A stretch of DNA of 55,337 nt from Desulfobulbus sp. (GCF_030824455.1 NZ_JAVBXR010000032.1:1-55337); one strand, 5' to 3'; numbered from the stretch's first letter, positions 16,556 to 25,847 are shown. Notes: a model not told the origin generated them from the sequence alone. Program-made: numbers and translations.

Positions 16556-18190
16556 ATGGCCTTTTTTTCCACCCTGTTCATTTCGCTGCTGTTGACGATT
16601 GTCACCATCCCGCCGTTGATCAGGGTGGCACTGCATTTCCAGATGGTGGACGCGCCCGACGCGCGCAAAACGCACACCACGCCGGTGCCCCGATGCGGCG
16701 GCCTGGCCATGGCGTTTGGGGCATTGACGCCCATGGCCTATTGGTTTGCCGACGATCCTTTTATCGTCTCCTTTCTGGCGGCGGCGAGTTGCATTGTTTT
16801 TTTTGGCATAGCGGACGATTTTTTTGGTTTGCGGCCGAGATGGAAATTTTTTGGCCAGATTGTGGCGGCCGTTATTGTCATTGCCTGGGGCGGAGTGCGG
16901 ATTGAATCCCTCGGCGTGTTGCTGCCGGAAGGAGCACTGCTGCCGCTTGGCCTCTCTGTGCCGCTGACCCTGTTCGTTCTGGTCGGAGTGACTAATGCGG
17001 TCAATCTCGCCGACGGCCTCGACGGCCTGGCCGGGGGCATCAGCCTGCTGACCATCTGTTTTGTCGGCTACCTGGCTGTGGTTACCGGCAACACGACCAT
17101 TGCCGTGGCGTCTTTGGCGATAGCCGGGGCCATTTTTGGGTTTCTTCGTTTCAACACCCATCCCGCCTCGATATTTATGGGCGATTCGGGCAGCCAGTTG
17201 CTGGGCTTTTCCGCAGTGACGTTTGCCTTGCTCCTGACCCAGCAGTCGGCAGCGATCAGCCCTCTGCTGCCGCTGCTGCTTTTCGGCCTCCCGGTCCTGG
17301 ACACCCTCACCGTGATGACAACCCGCATCATGCGCGGCTTTTCACCGTTTGCACCGGATCGACGGCATTTTCACCACAGGTTGCTGGAAATCGGCTTTGG
17401 CCATGCGGAGGCTGTGGTTGTTATTTACTTGCTGCAGGCGCTTTTAGTGGGGCTGACGTTTTTCCTGCGCTTTCAATCGGGTTGGCTGTTGCTTTCCGTG
17501 TATTGTGCGTTTGCCGTCACCGTCTTGACCTTTTTTCACTACGCCCGGAAGGTCGGCTGGCGACAGAAACGCTGGCCGGCGCTCGACCAGATCAAGGACT
17601 GGTTCAAAGCTGTTCGCGGCAAGCGGCGGGTTCTAGCAATGGCCTTTCCTCTCTTCAGGTTCCTGCTCTATCTGTGCATATTTCTCAGCAGCCTGTTGCC
17701 CCCACCGCCACAGACCACTCCAGCGTTTTGCTTTCTGGCGCTGGGCCTTGCCATTCTGCTGACGCAACGTTTTCGTCCCCAGGCGTTGAGAGGATTGATC
17801 CGCGCCGTATTTTTCCTGAGCATCCCCATGGCTGTCTATTGGGGCGATCAAACGCTGTGCGCGTTCATGAATCACGTGGGCGAGCGTTTGTTCACCGGCT
17901 TCTTTATTCTCCTGTTTTTGACCAGCATCGTGGTTTCTTTTTTCTCCACCCGACAAAAAGGCATCTGGAGCACGCCGCTTGATTTTTTAATCCTGCTGCT
18001 GCTGATTATCTTGCCGAACATGGCTGGTTTAAGTTACCACAACCAGCGTTTGGGCCTGGTGGGATTGAAGTCCATCATTTTGATCGTCAGCTTTGAAGTG
18101 TTGTTGTCGGAAAAACGTGGAGAGTATAAAGGGGCCGCGCGGGTGATGGCCTTGTCGCTCTTTGCTTTTGCTTTGCGCGGGTTGTATTAG
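16556..18190 (+). CDS. WecA-like undecaprenyl-phosphate GlcNAc-1-phosphate transferase with extra C-terminal membrane domain
   Basis: A 544-residue protein. Residues about 1-340 are a MraY/WecA-type polyprenyl-phosphate sugar-phosphate transferase with 'DAPDARKTHTTPVPRCGG', the Mg-binding 'GIADDFFGLRP' (84-94), 'NLADGLDGLAGG' (150-161), 'MGDSGSQLLGF' (208-218) and the HHR-type 'DRRHFHHRLLE' (268-278). It would start repeat-unit synthesis on undecaprenyl phosphate. Residues about 355-544 add about six further hydrophobic helices with no family I recognise. ATG 16556 directly follows the exosortase stop; a longer reading from 16505 lies inside the exosortase gene and is unlikely. It is the last gene before a 483-base repeat-filled gap. 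Confidence 0.88.
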   Translation: MAFFSTLFISLLLTIVTIPPLIRVALHFQMVDAPDARKTHTTPVPRCGGLAMAFGALTPMAYWFADDPFIVSFLAAASCIVFFGIADDFFGLRPRWKFFGQIVAAVIVIAWGGVRIESLGVLLPEGALLPLGLSVPLTLFVLVGVTNAVNLADGLDGLAGGISLLTICFVGYLAVVTGNTTIAVASLAIAGAIFGFLRFNTHPASIFMGDSGSQLLGFSAVTFALLLTQQSAAISPLLPLLLFGLPVLDTLTVMTTRIMRGFSPFAPDRRHFHHRLLEIGFGHAEAVVVIYLLQALLVGLTFFLRFQSGWLLLSVYCAFAVTVLTFFHYARKVGWRQKRWPALDQIKDWFKAVRGKRRVLAMAFPLFRFLLYLCIFLSSLLPPPPQTTPAFCFLALGLAILLTQRFRPQALRGLIRAVFFLSIPMAVYWGDQTLCAFMNHVGERLFTGFFILLFLTSIVVSFFSTRQKGIWSTPLDFLILLLLIILPNMAGLSYHNQRLGLVGLKSIILIVSFEVLLSEKRGEYKGAARVMALSLFAFALRGLY

Positions 18191-18622
18191 GTTGATAGGC
18201 TGATTTTGGTTGTTCCAACGCTGGAGAGCCGTGGGAACAATCAGAATTAACAGTACGGGGGACGTTTTGAGATTCCTCACATGCGTTCGGAATGACAACA
18301 CGGGGAGCGCTGCAGCCTTAGCCCGTGCAGCTTGCGGAATCCAGGGGCAAGGATTAGGCAATCCAACATTCCCCGGATTACGCTGCGCTCCATCCAGGCT
18401 ACGGGGGCTCGCAAGATTCGATTTACTTGCTCGCTCCCACGCTCCAGCGTCACCGAGTTGACGGAGAAACAGTATGGTGAGGGGCCGCTACGTCAACACG
18501 GTGGCGTCTTGAGATTCCTCGCCTACGTTCGGAATGACAGAGGGGCAAGCGTACAGATCTTGCCCTGTGCAACAAGAGATTTCTCCCGTTGGTTGAAATG
18601 ACGCGGCATGAATGCGTTCATT
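18191..18622 (+). repeat. Intergenic repeat cluster with several degenerate palindromic elements
   Basis: This gap has no credible gene. A degenerate hairpin TTGTTCC...GGGAACAA lies at 18210-18240 and is related to the hairpins in the 21123-21860 array. A 31-base near-direct repeat (TTGAGATTCCTC...GTTCGGAATGAC) occurs at 18267-18297 and 18509-18539. Bases 18325-18405 form an imperfect inverted repeat containing GGAATCC / GGATTACG and CATCCAGGCTACGG, a decayed copy of the palindrome at 23913-23994. A further fragment (CTCCCACGCTCCAGCG) is at 18434-18449. These look like accumulated non-autonomous palindromic elements rather than a gene remnant. Confidence 0.6.
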
Positions 18623-18651
18623 TTGCAACCGGCTTAACGCCAAAGATTATT
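18623..18651 (+). promoter_or_regulatory. Possible -35/-10 promoter for the prsT gene
   Basis: TTGCAA at 18623-18628 and ATTATT at 18646-18651 are separated by 17 bases and stand just before the lipoprotein gene at 18674. Both boxes are imperfect, so this is a weak call; it is placed where transcription would have to restart after the repeat-filled gap. Confidence 0.25.
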
Positions 18652-18673
18652 TCTTCCATGTAGGGCTTTCAAA

Positions 18674-21070
18674 ATGAAAAAACGTTTCAGCACCTTGGTT
18701 GTCTGCCTCTTGATATCGCTCATGACGCTTTCCGGATGCAGCACTTCCGAAGAGAAAGTGCAGAAATTCATGGACAAGGGCAACGCCCTGTATCAAAAGG
18801 GGGACTATGTCAAGGCGGTGCTGGAATACCGCAACGCCATCACCATCGATCCCGGACGCGCAGAGGCCTATTATCTGGCGGGGCAGGCCGAACTCAAACA
18901 AGGCAAGCTGCAGGAGGCCTATGCCTTTTTCATGAAGACTGTGGAAAAGCAGGCCGACCATAGCGGCGCCAACATCCAGTTGGGCAAACTGCTCCTGGGC
19001 GCGAGAGAATTTGCTAAATCTCACGAACGGGTGGAAACGGTGCTGCGCAAAGAGCCGGAAAATCAACAAGCCCTGTTGCTGCAGGGAGGATTGCTGCTTG
19101 CCGAGCGCAAAGCCCCGGAGGCCAAAGCGCTGCTGGAAAAACTGCTGTCGAGCGGCAACCAGGAAATTGACCTCTACCTGTTGTTGGCCACCGCCTACAA
19201 CCAGCTGGACGATAAGGCTGCTGCCGAATCCGTTCTCACCAAGGGCGTCACCGCAAACCCCACTTCCATCCCCCTGCTGGTGACCCTGGCCAACCTGTAT
19301 CTGGAACAGAAGCAAGCCGCGAAGGTCGAAGAAATTCTCCGTAAAATTATGGCGCTGGAGCCAGAAAAGGCCGAGCATGTGGAACGGCTGGCCGCCTATT
19401 TCTGGCACGAGGGGCGCAAAGCCGACGCCGAGGCATTGGAACAAGGCCTGTTGGCTCAAGCCAGCGATGAGCAACGTTGGGCCGGAGTCGCCGCCTTTTA
19501 TTTGACTAGGAAGGAACTGGAAAAGGGCACCCAGGTGCTGCTCGACGGTTTGCGGCAGTATCCTAAAAGTTTTCGTCTGCGATTTATGCTCAAGGACGTG
19601 TACTTGGCCGGAGGCGACTTTGCCAAGGCGCTTGCTGTTGCCCAGGAGTGTTTAAGCCTTGATCAGGAAGATCCCGCCTTTGTCGCGGCCCAGCGCGGTT
19701 TGGCCGAGTTGCTGTACCGGGCGGGCAATATTGAAGCAGCAGAAAAATTAGTGGCCGCAGTTTTAAAGAAGAGTCCCAATGATATGGACGGCCATCAGTT
19801 GAATGGCTCGATTTTATTGGTGCAGGGGGAGTTGGAGCAAGCGATAGCGGAATTTCGCACCGTGTTGCAGGCTCGGCCCAAGGATATAAGCCTTTATCCC
19901 AAGATGGCGGACGCCCTGGTGCGCAACCGGCAGAACAACCTGGCGCTCGACACCCTGAAGCAGGGTTTGCAGATTGCTCCGGACGCGGCGGAGGTGCATT
20001 TGGCCCTGGCGCGATTGTATGTTCTGGAAAAAAATTCGAAAGACGCTGAGGCCCAATTGCAAAAATTGGTTGAACTGCGTCCCGATGATCTTGCCGCCAA
20101 GATGGCCCTTGCCGATTTCTACGCCGCCAACGATGGCCGGACCAAGGCGATACAGCTGTATAAAACGGTTTCTGCCAAGGTGCCGGAAAATCCCCTGGCT
20201 ACTATGAAGCTTAGTAGTCTGTATGCGATGGAAAAGCAGACAAGCGAAGCCGTCGCAACCGTAACGGCCGGCATTGCCGCCAATCCCGAGAATAACGGCC
20301 TGCTGGAGCATGGCGTTCGCCTGTTGCTGCAAATGGGGAAAAGCGACCAGGCCTTGGAACTGACGGATCAGCGGATTCGTCGCCATGCCGACGATGGTTT
20401 TGCATTGATGCTGCAAGGCGAAATTTATGCGGCGAACAATGACTTTGCCGCCGCAGAGCGCGCCTATCGCAAGGCCATGGCGCTGAATGGCGAGTCTCCG
20501 GAAATAGCGGTCCGCCTGGCTCGCACCCTCGTTCTTGCAGGCAAAGCCGAACCGGCGATTGGCGAAGCTGCGCAACTTGTGGGGGCCGATTCGCCGACCT
20601 TGTCGCAGTATGTTTTGTTGGCGGAGTTGTACAAACAAACCGGCAAGAGCGAGCAGACCCTTGGGGTGTATGAACGCGCGGTGGAAAAATTTCCGGACAA
20701 CTGGTTTATCCTCAATAATCTTGCCTATTATCTGGCTGACGGGCAGAATCCCACGGAACAGGATCTGAGCAAGGCTGAAATGTTGGCTAAAAAAGCGCAA
20801 GCGCTGGCGCCGGGCAATATGGCGGTGCTGGACACCCTGGGTTGGCTTTCCTATAAGATGGGGAAAATGGCCCCGGCTCGGGCCGCATTGACCATGGCGA
20901 TGGCCGGCAATTCGAATAATCCCGTGTTCAGCCACCACCTGGCCATGGTGCTGTTGAAGGAAGGCAAAAAGGAAGAGGCTAAGGTCTTGTTTGAAAAAGT
21001 TGCGCGCAGCCCCGGCAATTTCAGCGAGCGGGGCGAGGCCGAGAAGATGTTGAAAGAAATGGCGTTGTGA
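18674..21070 (+). CDS. prsT: PrsT-like TPR-repeat lipoprotein of exosortase/PEP-CTERM EPS loci
   Basis: A 798-residue protein with a lipoprotein signal peptide: basic start, hydrophobic stretch and lipobox 'LSGC' with Cys22. The rest is a long array of tetratricopeptide repeats, about twenty 34-residue units such as 'ALYQKGDYVKAVLEYRNAI', 'AEAYYLAGQAELKQGKLQEA' and 'PDNWFILNNLAYYLADGQN'. Size, lipobox and locus match PrsT, the TPR lipoprotein conserved in PEP-CTERM/exosortase exopolysaccharide clusters. By analogy with other TPR proteins of secretion systems it may bridge inner- and outer-membrane export parts, but its function is not established. It probably has its own promoter and is followed by the tandem repeat array, so it may be a separate transcript. 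Confidence 0.9.
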   Translation: MKKRFSTLVVCLLISLMTLSGCSTSEEKVQKFMDKGNALYQKGDYVKAVLEYRNAITIDPGRAEAYYLAGQAELKQGKLQEAYAFFMKTVEKQADHSGANIQLGKLLLGAREFAKSHERVETVLRKEPENQQALLLQGGLLLAERKAPEAKALLEKLLSSGNQEIDLYLLLATAYNQLDDKAAAESVLTKGVTANPTSIPLLVTLANLYLEQKQAAKVEEILRKIMALEPEKAEHVERLAAYFWHEGRKADAEALEQGLLAQASDEQRWAGVAAFYLTRKELEKGTQVLLDGLRQYPKSFRLRFMLKDVYLAGGDFAKALAVAQECLSLDQEDPAFVAAQRGLAELLYRAGNIEAAEKLVAAVLKKSPNDMDGHQLNGSILLVQGELEQAIAEFRTVLQARPKDISLYPKMADALVRNRQNNLALDTLKQGLQIAPDAAEVHLALARLYVLEKNSKDAEAQLQKLVELRPDDLAAKMALADFYAANDGRTKAIQLYKTVSAKVPENPLATMKLSSLYAMEKQTSEAVATVTAGIAANPENNGLLEHGVRLLLQMGKSDQALELTDQRIRRHADDGFALMLQGEIYAANNDFAAAERAYRKAMALNGESPEIAVRLARTLVLAGKAEPAIGEAAQLVGADSPTLSQYVLLAELYKQTGKSEQTLGVYERAVEKFPDNWFILNNLAYYLADGQNPTEQDLSKAEMLAKKAQALAPGNMAVLDTLGWLSYKMGKMAPARAALTMAMAGNSNNPVFSHHLAMVLLKEGKKEEAKVLFEKVARSPGNFSERGEAEKMLKEMAL

Positions 21071-21122
21071 GATGAACAATGTGGCCTGATGCTGTTGGTT
21101 AATTTTATTTTTTTAGAAATGA

Positions 21123-21860
21123 AGCGTGCCTACTGGTCATTTCTACGAGCACAGCGAGGAGAAATCTCGCAAAGCGCTGAGATCTCTCCCTACGGTCGAG
21201 ATGACAGACCTTCGTGGACAAGGTTTTGCTGTAAGCATGCGTTGCTTGATTGAGAAATGGCAGAAAGGACGCTGGAGCGTCCAAGCTTTGTTTTGTACCC
21301 ACGCTGGAGCGTGGGTACAATCGTAAGCGTGCCTACTGGTCAATTTCGACGAGTACAGCGAGGAGAAATCTCGCAAAGCCTTGAGATCTCTCCCTACGGT
21401 CGAGATGACACACCTTCGTCGGCAAGGTTTTGCTGTAAGCTGCATGCGTTGCTTGATTTTGAAATGGCAGAAAGGACGCTGGAGCGTCCAAGCTTTGTTT
21501 TGTACCCACGCTGGAGCGTGGGAACAAATCGTACTGGTCATCGACGAGCACAGCGAGGAGAAATCTCGTAAAGCGCTGAGATCTCTCCCTGCGGTCGAGA
21601 TGACATCCCTTCGTCGACAAGGTTTTGCTGTAAGCTGCATGCGTTGCTTGATTGAGAAATGGCAGGAAGGATGCTGGAGCGTCCAATCTTTGTTCCCACG
21701 CTGGAGCGTGGGAACAATCGTACTGGTCATTTCTGCGAGCACAGCGCGGAGAAATTTCGCAAAGTCCTGAGATCTCTCCCTGCGGTCGAGATGACATCCC
21801 TTCGTGGACAAGGTTTTGCTGTTAGCTGCATGCATTGCTTGATTTTGCAACGTTGAAAGC
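21123..21860 (+). repeat. Tandem array of four ~190-205 bp units containing nested palindromes
   Basis: Four copies follow one another: about 21123-21325, 21326-21530, 21531-21720 and a shorter last one at 21721-21860. Each unit has (a) an imperfect palindrome of about 70 bases running from GTCATTTC to GAGATGAC (21137-21206 in the first unit) with inner AGGAGAAATCTCG and GAGATCTCTCCCT arms, (b) a conserved spacer CAAGGTTTTGCTGTAAGC...GCGTTGCTTGATT, (c) a perfect short hairpin GGACGCTGGAGCGTCC (units 1-2, GATGCTGGAGCGTCC in 3), and (d) the hairpin TTGTTCCCACGCTGGAGCGTGGGAACAA or its TTGTACCC variant. Unit 4 lacks (c) and (d). Open frames run through it by chance; there are no start sites or codon signals. 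It separates prsT from the export genes. Confidence 0.9.
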
Positions 21861-21937
21861 TGCGTGTCAGCAAAAACACACAAGACAAAACAAATCCTTT
21901 GTATTCAACACCTAGCAAGACAAACAAGGAGCACGAA

Positions 21938-22558
21938 ATGCGCGGAAAACAATGGCAACTGATAACGGGTGTGTGGGTTATGGCGATAATGGCGCTGTTG
22001 GCGTGTAACCATATCGCCGACGCAGCAGACAAGGACGCCGGCGCTACAACAGAGAGCGTTGCGACAGGGCCCATAGAGGGCTATCGCATCGGGCCGGGAG
22101 ATGTTCTTTCCATTTCCGTGTGGAAAAACGCTGACCTCACCCGTGTTGTCCCTGTGCTCCCGGACGGAAAAATCTCGTTCCCCCTGATTGGCGAACTATC
22201 GGTCAGCGAGATGACCGTGGGGCAGTTGACCAAGGTCTTGCGCGAGAAAATCGAACCCTACTCGCCGGAACCGCAGATCTCGGTTGAAGTGCAGCAAACC
22301 CACAGTTTGGTGGTGTACGTCATCGGCAAGGTCAACCGTCCCGGCAATTTTACCTATAACGGCAACATCGATGTTCTGCAGGCCCTGGCCATGGCAGGCG
22401 GCCTCAATCCCTTTGCCAAGCGGACCCAAATCAAGGTGCTGCGAACGGACAAGGACGGCAAAAAAGAATTTTCCTTCGACTATGACGCTGTGACCGAGGA
22501 AAACGCCCTGGCGCAGAACATACAACTGAAACGCGGCGATGTGGTTGTGGTGCCGTGA
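21938..22558 (+). CDS. Wza-like polysaccharide export lipoprotein (poly_export/SLBB)
   Basis: A 206-residue outer-membrane export protein. An N-terminal signal peptide ends near 'MALLACNHIADA'; 'LLAC' could serve as a lipobox. The poly_export domain begins at 'YRIGPGDVLSISVWKN' with 'VLPDGKISFPLIGEL', and an SLBB domain follows ('VYVIGKVNRPGNF', 'VLQALAMAGGLNPFA', terminating in 'KRGDVVVVP'). By family it forms the periplasmic/outer-membrane channel for the polymer. ATG 21938 is chosen because AAGGAG lies nine bases upstream; the frame also runs from 21899 but without a signal peptide there. It is shorter than Wza, as is usual for PEP-CTERM locus members, and likely works with the barrel protein encoded next. 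Confidence 0.92.
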   Translation: MRGKQWQLITGVWVMAIMALLACNHIADAADKDAGATTESVATGPIEGYRIGPGDVLSISVWKNADLTRVVPVLPDGKISFPLIGELSVSEMTVGQLTKVLREKIEPYSPEPQISVEVQQTHSLVVYVIGKVNRPGNFTYNGNIDVLQALAMAGGLNPFAKRTQIKVLRTDKDGKKEFSFDYDAVTEENALAQNIQLKRGDVVVVP

Positions 22559-22590
22559 GCCGCTTCTGTCCTCTCACCACGGAATCAGCC

Positions 22591-23805
22591 ATGCCGCAAA
22601 TGTTGTATTGTTCTGCCCTGTTGCTGTTGTTGCCCCCCTTGCTGCCGGCGTCTGCGGACGCGGACGAGCGCAAGGTGACCCCGGTGATCGCGCTGAAGCA
22701 GGAATACTCCGACAACCTGTTTTTTACCGATGATGATCAGGAAAGCGATTTCATTAGCACGGTCTCGCCGGGGCTGGAAATGTTGAACAATACAGAGCGA
22801 TGGAAAACCGGACTGAAATTACGATTGGACAGCGTCTCCTACGCTGACAACAGCGACCTCGACAGCATTGATCAGGATTATTCCGGTTCGCTGCGCTATG
22901 CCGTGTCGCCCCTGGCCAATCTCTTTTCCTCGGCCGGTTATCGCCGCGATTCGCGGGTGGATCGCGATTTCACTGAAACCGGGTTGGTGACCAACGCCTC
23001 CACCCGAGATCAGTACCGGGCTCAATTCGGCGGCGATTACGCCTTGTCCGAAATTGTGGGCATGCAGTTGCAATACGCCTATGCCGAAGACGCGTATCAA
23101 AGCGGGGAATACGTCGACTACCAGTCCCACGACGTGACCTGGACGATCAGCAGGGATCTCTCCGCCTATCTCGCCAACACGGTTGGCCGGCTGAACTTCG
23201 GCGTGACGGAATATGAAACCGAAGATTCACAGGTGACCAACTACACCGGCACCATTGGCGCAGAGCGTAAACTGAACGAATTGTACTCCTACTTTGTCGA
23301 CTTCGGGATGCATTACACCGAATCAACCTTTGACGCCATGCGTCTGGTTCCGACTGCAATCCCGTCGATGTATTTGTTGGTTCCCTACGAGGAGGAGACG
23401 CAAGGCTCGGGCGTGACCGGGCGAGCCGGTGTTTCCTACCAGGACGAGTTGAATGACGGCAGGTTGTCGTTCTCCCACGATGTGCAGGCGGCAAGCGGCA
23501 GAAACGGGACCGTTGAACGGACGGCGGTGCAGGCAAGCGCGGGGCGAAGATTGACGGAGAAATCCCGCGCGACGTTTTCCGCCGGATATGCGATCAATAA
23601 ATCGACAGACGACACGCAGAGCGCAGACCTTACCGATGAAAAGTCCTTATGGCTGCAGCCAAAAATAACGTTTGCCCTCACCGACGAGATCACGCTTGAG
23701 GGTTCCTACAACTATGCGCTGATCCACGACAACGTTGCCGATACCGATACAGATCGAAACCTCGTCATGCTCCGGCTGGGATTTAAATATCCGTTGTTCG
23801 AATAG
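22591..23805 (+). CDS. Outer-membrane beta-barrel protein of the EPS export locus
   Basis: A 404-residue protein with a Sec signal peptide ('MLYCSALLLLLPPLLPASADA') and then alternating polar/hydrophobic strands with many aromatic belts ('YSGSLRYAVSPLANLFSSAG', 'QLQYAYAEDAYQSGEY', 'SYNYALIHDN'), ending in 'LRLGFKYPLFE'. This fits the PEP-CTERM-associated or EpsL-type outer-membrane beta-barrel family found between the export lipoprotein and the chain-length protein. I take ATG 22591, which starts the signal peptide; a GTG at 22555 would overlap the preceding stop by four bases but puts extra polar residues first. It probably supplies the outer-membrane pore or a partner of the Wza-like protein. 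Confidence 0.8.
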   Translation: MPQMLYCSALLLLLPPLLPASADADERKVTPVIALKQEYSDNLFFTDDDQESDFISTVSPGLEMLNNTERWKTGLKLRLDSVSYADNSDLDSIDQDYSGSLRYAVSPLANLFSSAGYRRDSRVDRDFTETGLVTNASTRDQYRAQFGGDYALSEIVGMQLQYAYAEDAYQSGEYVDYQSHDVTWTISRDLSAYLANTVGRLNFGVTEYETEDSQVTNYTGTIGAERKLNELYSYFVDFGMHYTESTFDAMRLVPTAIPSMYLLVPYEEETQGSGVTGRAGVSYQDELNDGRLSFSHDVQAASGRNGTVERTAVQASAGRRLTEKSRATFSAGYAINKSTDDTQSADLTDEKSLWLQPKITFALTDEITLEGSYNYALIHDNVADTDTDRNLVMLRLGFKYPLFE

Positions 23806-23912
23806 CAGGCAAGTGGGCCTGTGCTCGTCGAGATGATGCAGCGTTTTGGCTGGCCCCACGAAACGTTTCCATGGGGCGCTTGGCCACCAGAGAACGAGAG
23901 CTGGCCGGCGGA

Positions 23913-23994
23913 CCGTAGCCTGGATGCAGCTTGTGGAATCCGGGGTTTGAGGTGAGGTGTTCCCGGATTCCGTTGCACTGCATCCAGGCTACGG
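23913..23994 (+). repeat. 82-base imperfect palindrome in a 536-base gene-free gap
   Basis: Arms CCGTAGCCTGGATGCAG...GGAATCCGGG (from 23913) and CCCGGATTCC...CTGCATCCAGGCTACGG (to 23994) are inverted copies of each other with a few mismatches around a short loop. A decayed copy lies at 18325-18405. It resembles REP/MITE-like structured intergenic elements. The remainder of the gap 23806-24341 shows no gene; the region just before 24342 is AT-rich and may hold a promoter that I cannot define. Confidence 0.75.
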
Positions 23995-24341
23995 GTTGAT
24001 ATGACGCACCCGTCCTCGACGAGATGTTGATGTGTGGAGCAGGCCTCGTTTGATTTGGAAATGGAATGCCACCTTGGAAAGAGCAATTTTTCCTTGGCCG
24101 CAACGACGTCAGGCCAGAACCGTCCAGGGTCGGCGCGTTGGGCTGTACTGCCGGAACGGCGTACAACATGCAGATTATTATTCGCATTAAATTGTCACGT
24201 TGCGGTGTATGTTTCGCGCAACCTCAAATGCTGAGTTGATATTTCCAACGCAAGCGAGGCTCCATGACAAAGCAAAAATAAGTGGCGGATTAAACGTAAA
24301 TCGGAATGAACATCAATTTGAACGCGAACTGAAAGAAGGAT

Positions 24342-25847
24342 ATGGAAGAATACACCCTGAGCTTAAACGACTTGAAAGCCATGCTGTTGCGGCGACGATG
24401 GGGGCTGATTCTCCCCATGTGCGCTATTTTCTGGATAGCTGTGGCCGCCGCCTTCGTGTTGCCGTCGATCTATCGCTCGCAGGCCACCATCCTGATCGAG
24501 GAACAGGAAATACCCACCAACCTGGTGCAGACAACCGTCACCAGCTATGCCGAGCAACGGTTGCAAAATATTTATCAACGCATTGTCAGCACGCAAAACC
24601 TCCTGGAAATCATCAAGAAATTCACGTTGTATCCGGAGTTGCAAACCAAGGTGAATCCCGATGAGATAGCCGCAAAGATGAAGAAAGACGTTATTCTTGA
24701 CTTTGTGAAGGCGGATATTGTCGACCCCAAAACTGGCCGCCCCTCCACGGCGACCATTGCCTTTACCCTTGCCTATCAGGGTAAAAACCCCGAACAGACC
24801 CAAAAGGTCACCTCTGCGCTCACCTCGTTTTTTCTTGAGGAAAACCTCAAAGATCGCGCCAAAAAAGCGGGATCAGCCTCGAATTTTCTGCTCGACGAGG
24901 TCAATCGGGTCAAAGAGGCCATGGCTGAGTCCGATGCCAACATAGCGGCCTTTAAGGAAAAACATTTCAACGAGTTGCCGGAACTGCTGCAAGTGAATAT
25001 GCAAAGCCTGCAGAATATAGAAGCCAACAATGATCGGCTTTCCGAGCAGATCCGCACACTGCGGGAACGAGAGAGTTTCTTGGAAGCCCAACTGGCGAGC
25101 ATTCCCAAACAGGCCATGCAGAGCAATCGGTTGGAGGAGTTGCGGTTGCAGTTGGCAAACCTGAAAACCCGTTTTTCCGATCAATATCCTGACGTCATTG
25201 CGGTAAAGGCTGAAATCGCGAAGCTTTCCTCCGAAGGTGGGGTGACCAAGGCGGGAAAAAACGATAATCCGGCCTATGTCACCCTGGCCGCGCAGCTGGC
25301 AAGCACCCAGTCGGAAAGGGCTTCATTGGCCCGGCAGATAACGGAAAATGATCAGAAGCAGGCAAAATATCGTGGCTTAATTGAGGCCACGCCGCGGGTT
25401 GAGGAAACTTATAAAACGCTGATCAATGAGCGGGAAAATCAGCTGCGGAAATACAACGAGCTGATGCAAAAGCACATGGAAGCCCAGGTTTCCCAAGGAC
25501 TGGAAAAGGATCAATACGGCGAACGCTTCACCGTGGTGGAACCAGCCTTGTTGCCGGAGAAACCGATCAAACCCAATCGAATGGCGATTGTGCTGATCGG
25601 TATTGTGTTAGGCGTTGGCGCCGGAGTCGGCACGGTTGCGCTTCTCGAATTCAGCGATCAATCGGTGCGGAGCGCCGAAGCACTTGCCCAGGCGACGTCT
25701 TTTCCCGTGTTGAGCGTCATCCCGGAAATTCAGAGTGAACGGGAAAGACGTTGGGCCAAAAAATCAGTGATCTTCCAGGTGATTGGGCTGTTTGTCCTTT
25801 TTGTCATGGCCGTGATTGCGCTTGTCGCGCTACGATCAGTGGGCTGA
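24342..25847 (+). CDS. Wzz-like chain-length determinant / polysaccharide co-polymerase
   Basis: A 501-residue inner-membrane protein. An N-terminal helix (residues about 22-42, 'GLILPMCAIFWIAVAAAFVL') is followed by 'IYRSQATILIEEQEIPTNLV', a long periplasmic coiled-coil region (about 180-380), the proline-rich 'PALLPEKPIKPNR' and a second helix ('MAIVLIGIVLGVGAGVGTVA'). There is a third helix at the very C-terminus ('VIFQVIGLFVLFVMAVIALV'), as in PEP-CTERM-type GumC/XrtA chain-length proteins. It controls polymer length together with the cytoplasmic kinase encoded next. An AAGGAT site directly precedes ATG 24342. No cytoplasmic kinase domain is attached; the kinase is separate, as in PCP2b systems. 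Confidence 0.92.
   Translation: MEEYTLSLNDLKAMLLRRRWGLILPMCAIFWIAVAAAFVLPSIYRSQATILIEEQEIPTNLVQTTVTSYAEQRLQNIYQRIVSTQNLLEIIKKFTLYPELQTKVNPDEIAAKMKKDVILDFVKADIVDPKTGRPSTATIAFTLAYQGKNPEQTQKVTSALTSFFLEENLKDRAKKAGSASNFLLDEVNRVKEAMAESDANIAAFKEKHFNELPELLQVNMQSLQNIEANNDRLSEQIRTLRERESFLEAQLASIPKQAMQSNRLEELRLQLANLKTRFSDQYPDVIAVKAEIAKLSSEGGVTKAGKNDNPAYVTLAAQLASTQSERASLARQITENDQKQAKYRGLIEATPRVEETYKTLINERENQLRKYNELMQKHMEAQVSQGLEKDQYGERFTVVEPALLPEKPIKPNRMAIVLIGIVLGVGAGVGTVALLEFSDQSVRSAEALAQATSFPVLSVIPEIQSERERRWAKKSVIFQVIGLFVLFVMAVIALVALRSVG

Noticed and set aside
19814..21079. 421-codon - strand open frame opposite prsT
   Set aside because: It is the shadow of the TPR-coding frame and rich in Gln/His/Arg as expected from antisense of TPR codons.
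21123..21860. Possible CRISPR array
   Set aside because: Units are about 200 bases and similar over their whole length, with no unique spacers of 30-40 bases and no cas genes in the window.
21143..21883. Open - strand frame of about 246 codons, and other long frames, through the tandem repeat array
   Set aside because: The repeated peptides follow directly from the DNA repeat units. No ribosome binding site, signal or family similarity is seen, and all frames are broken differently in each unit.
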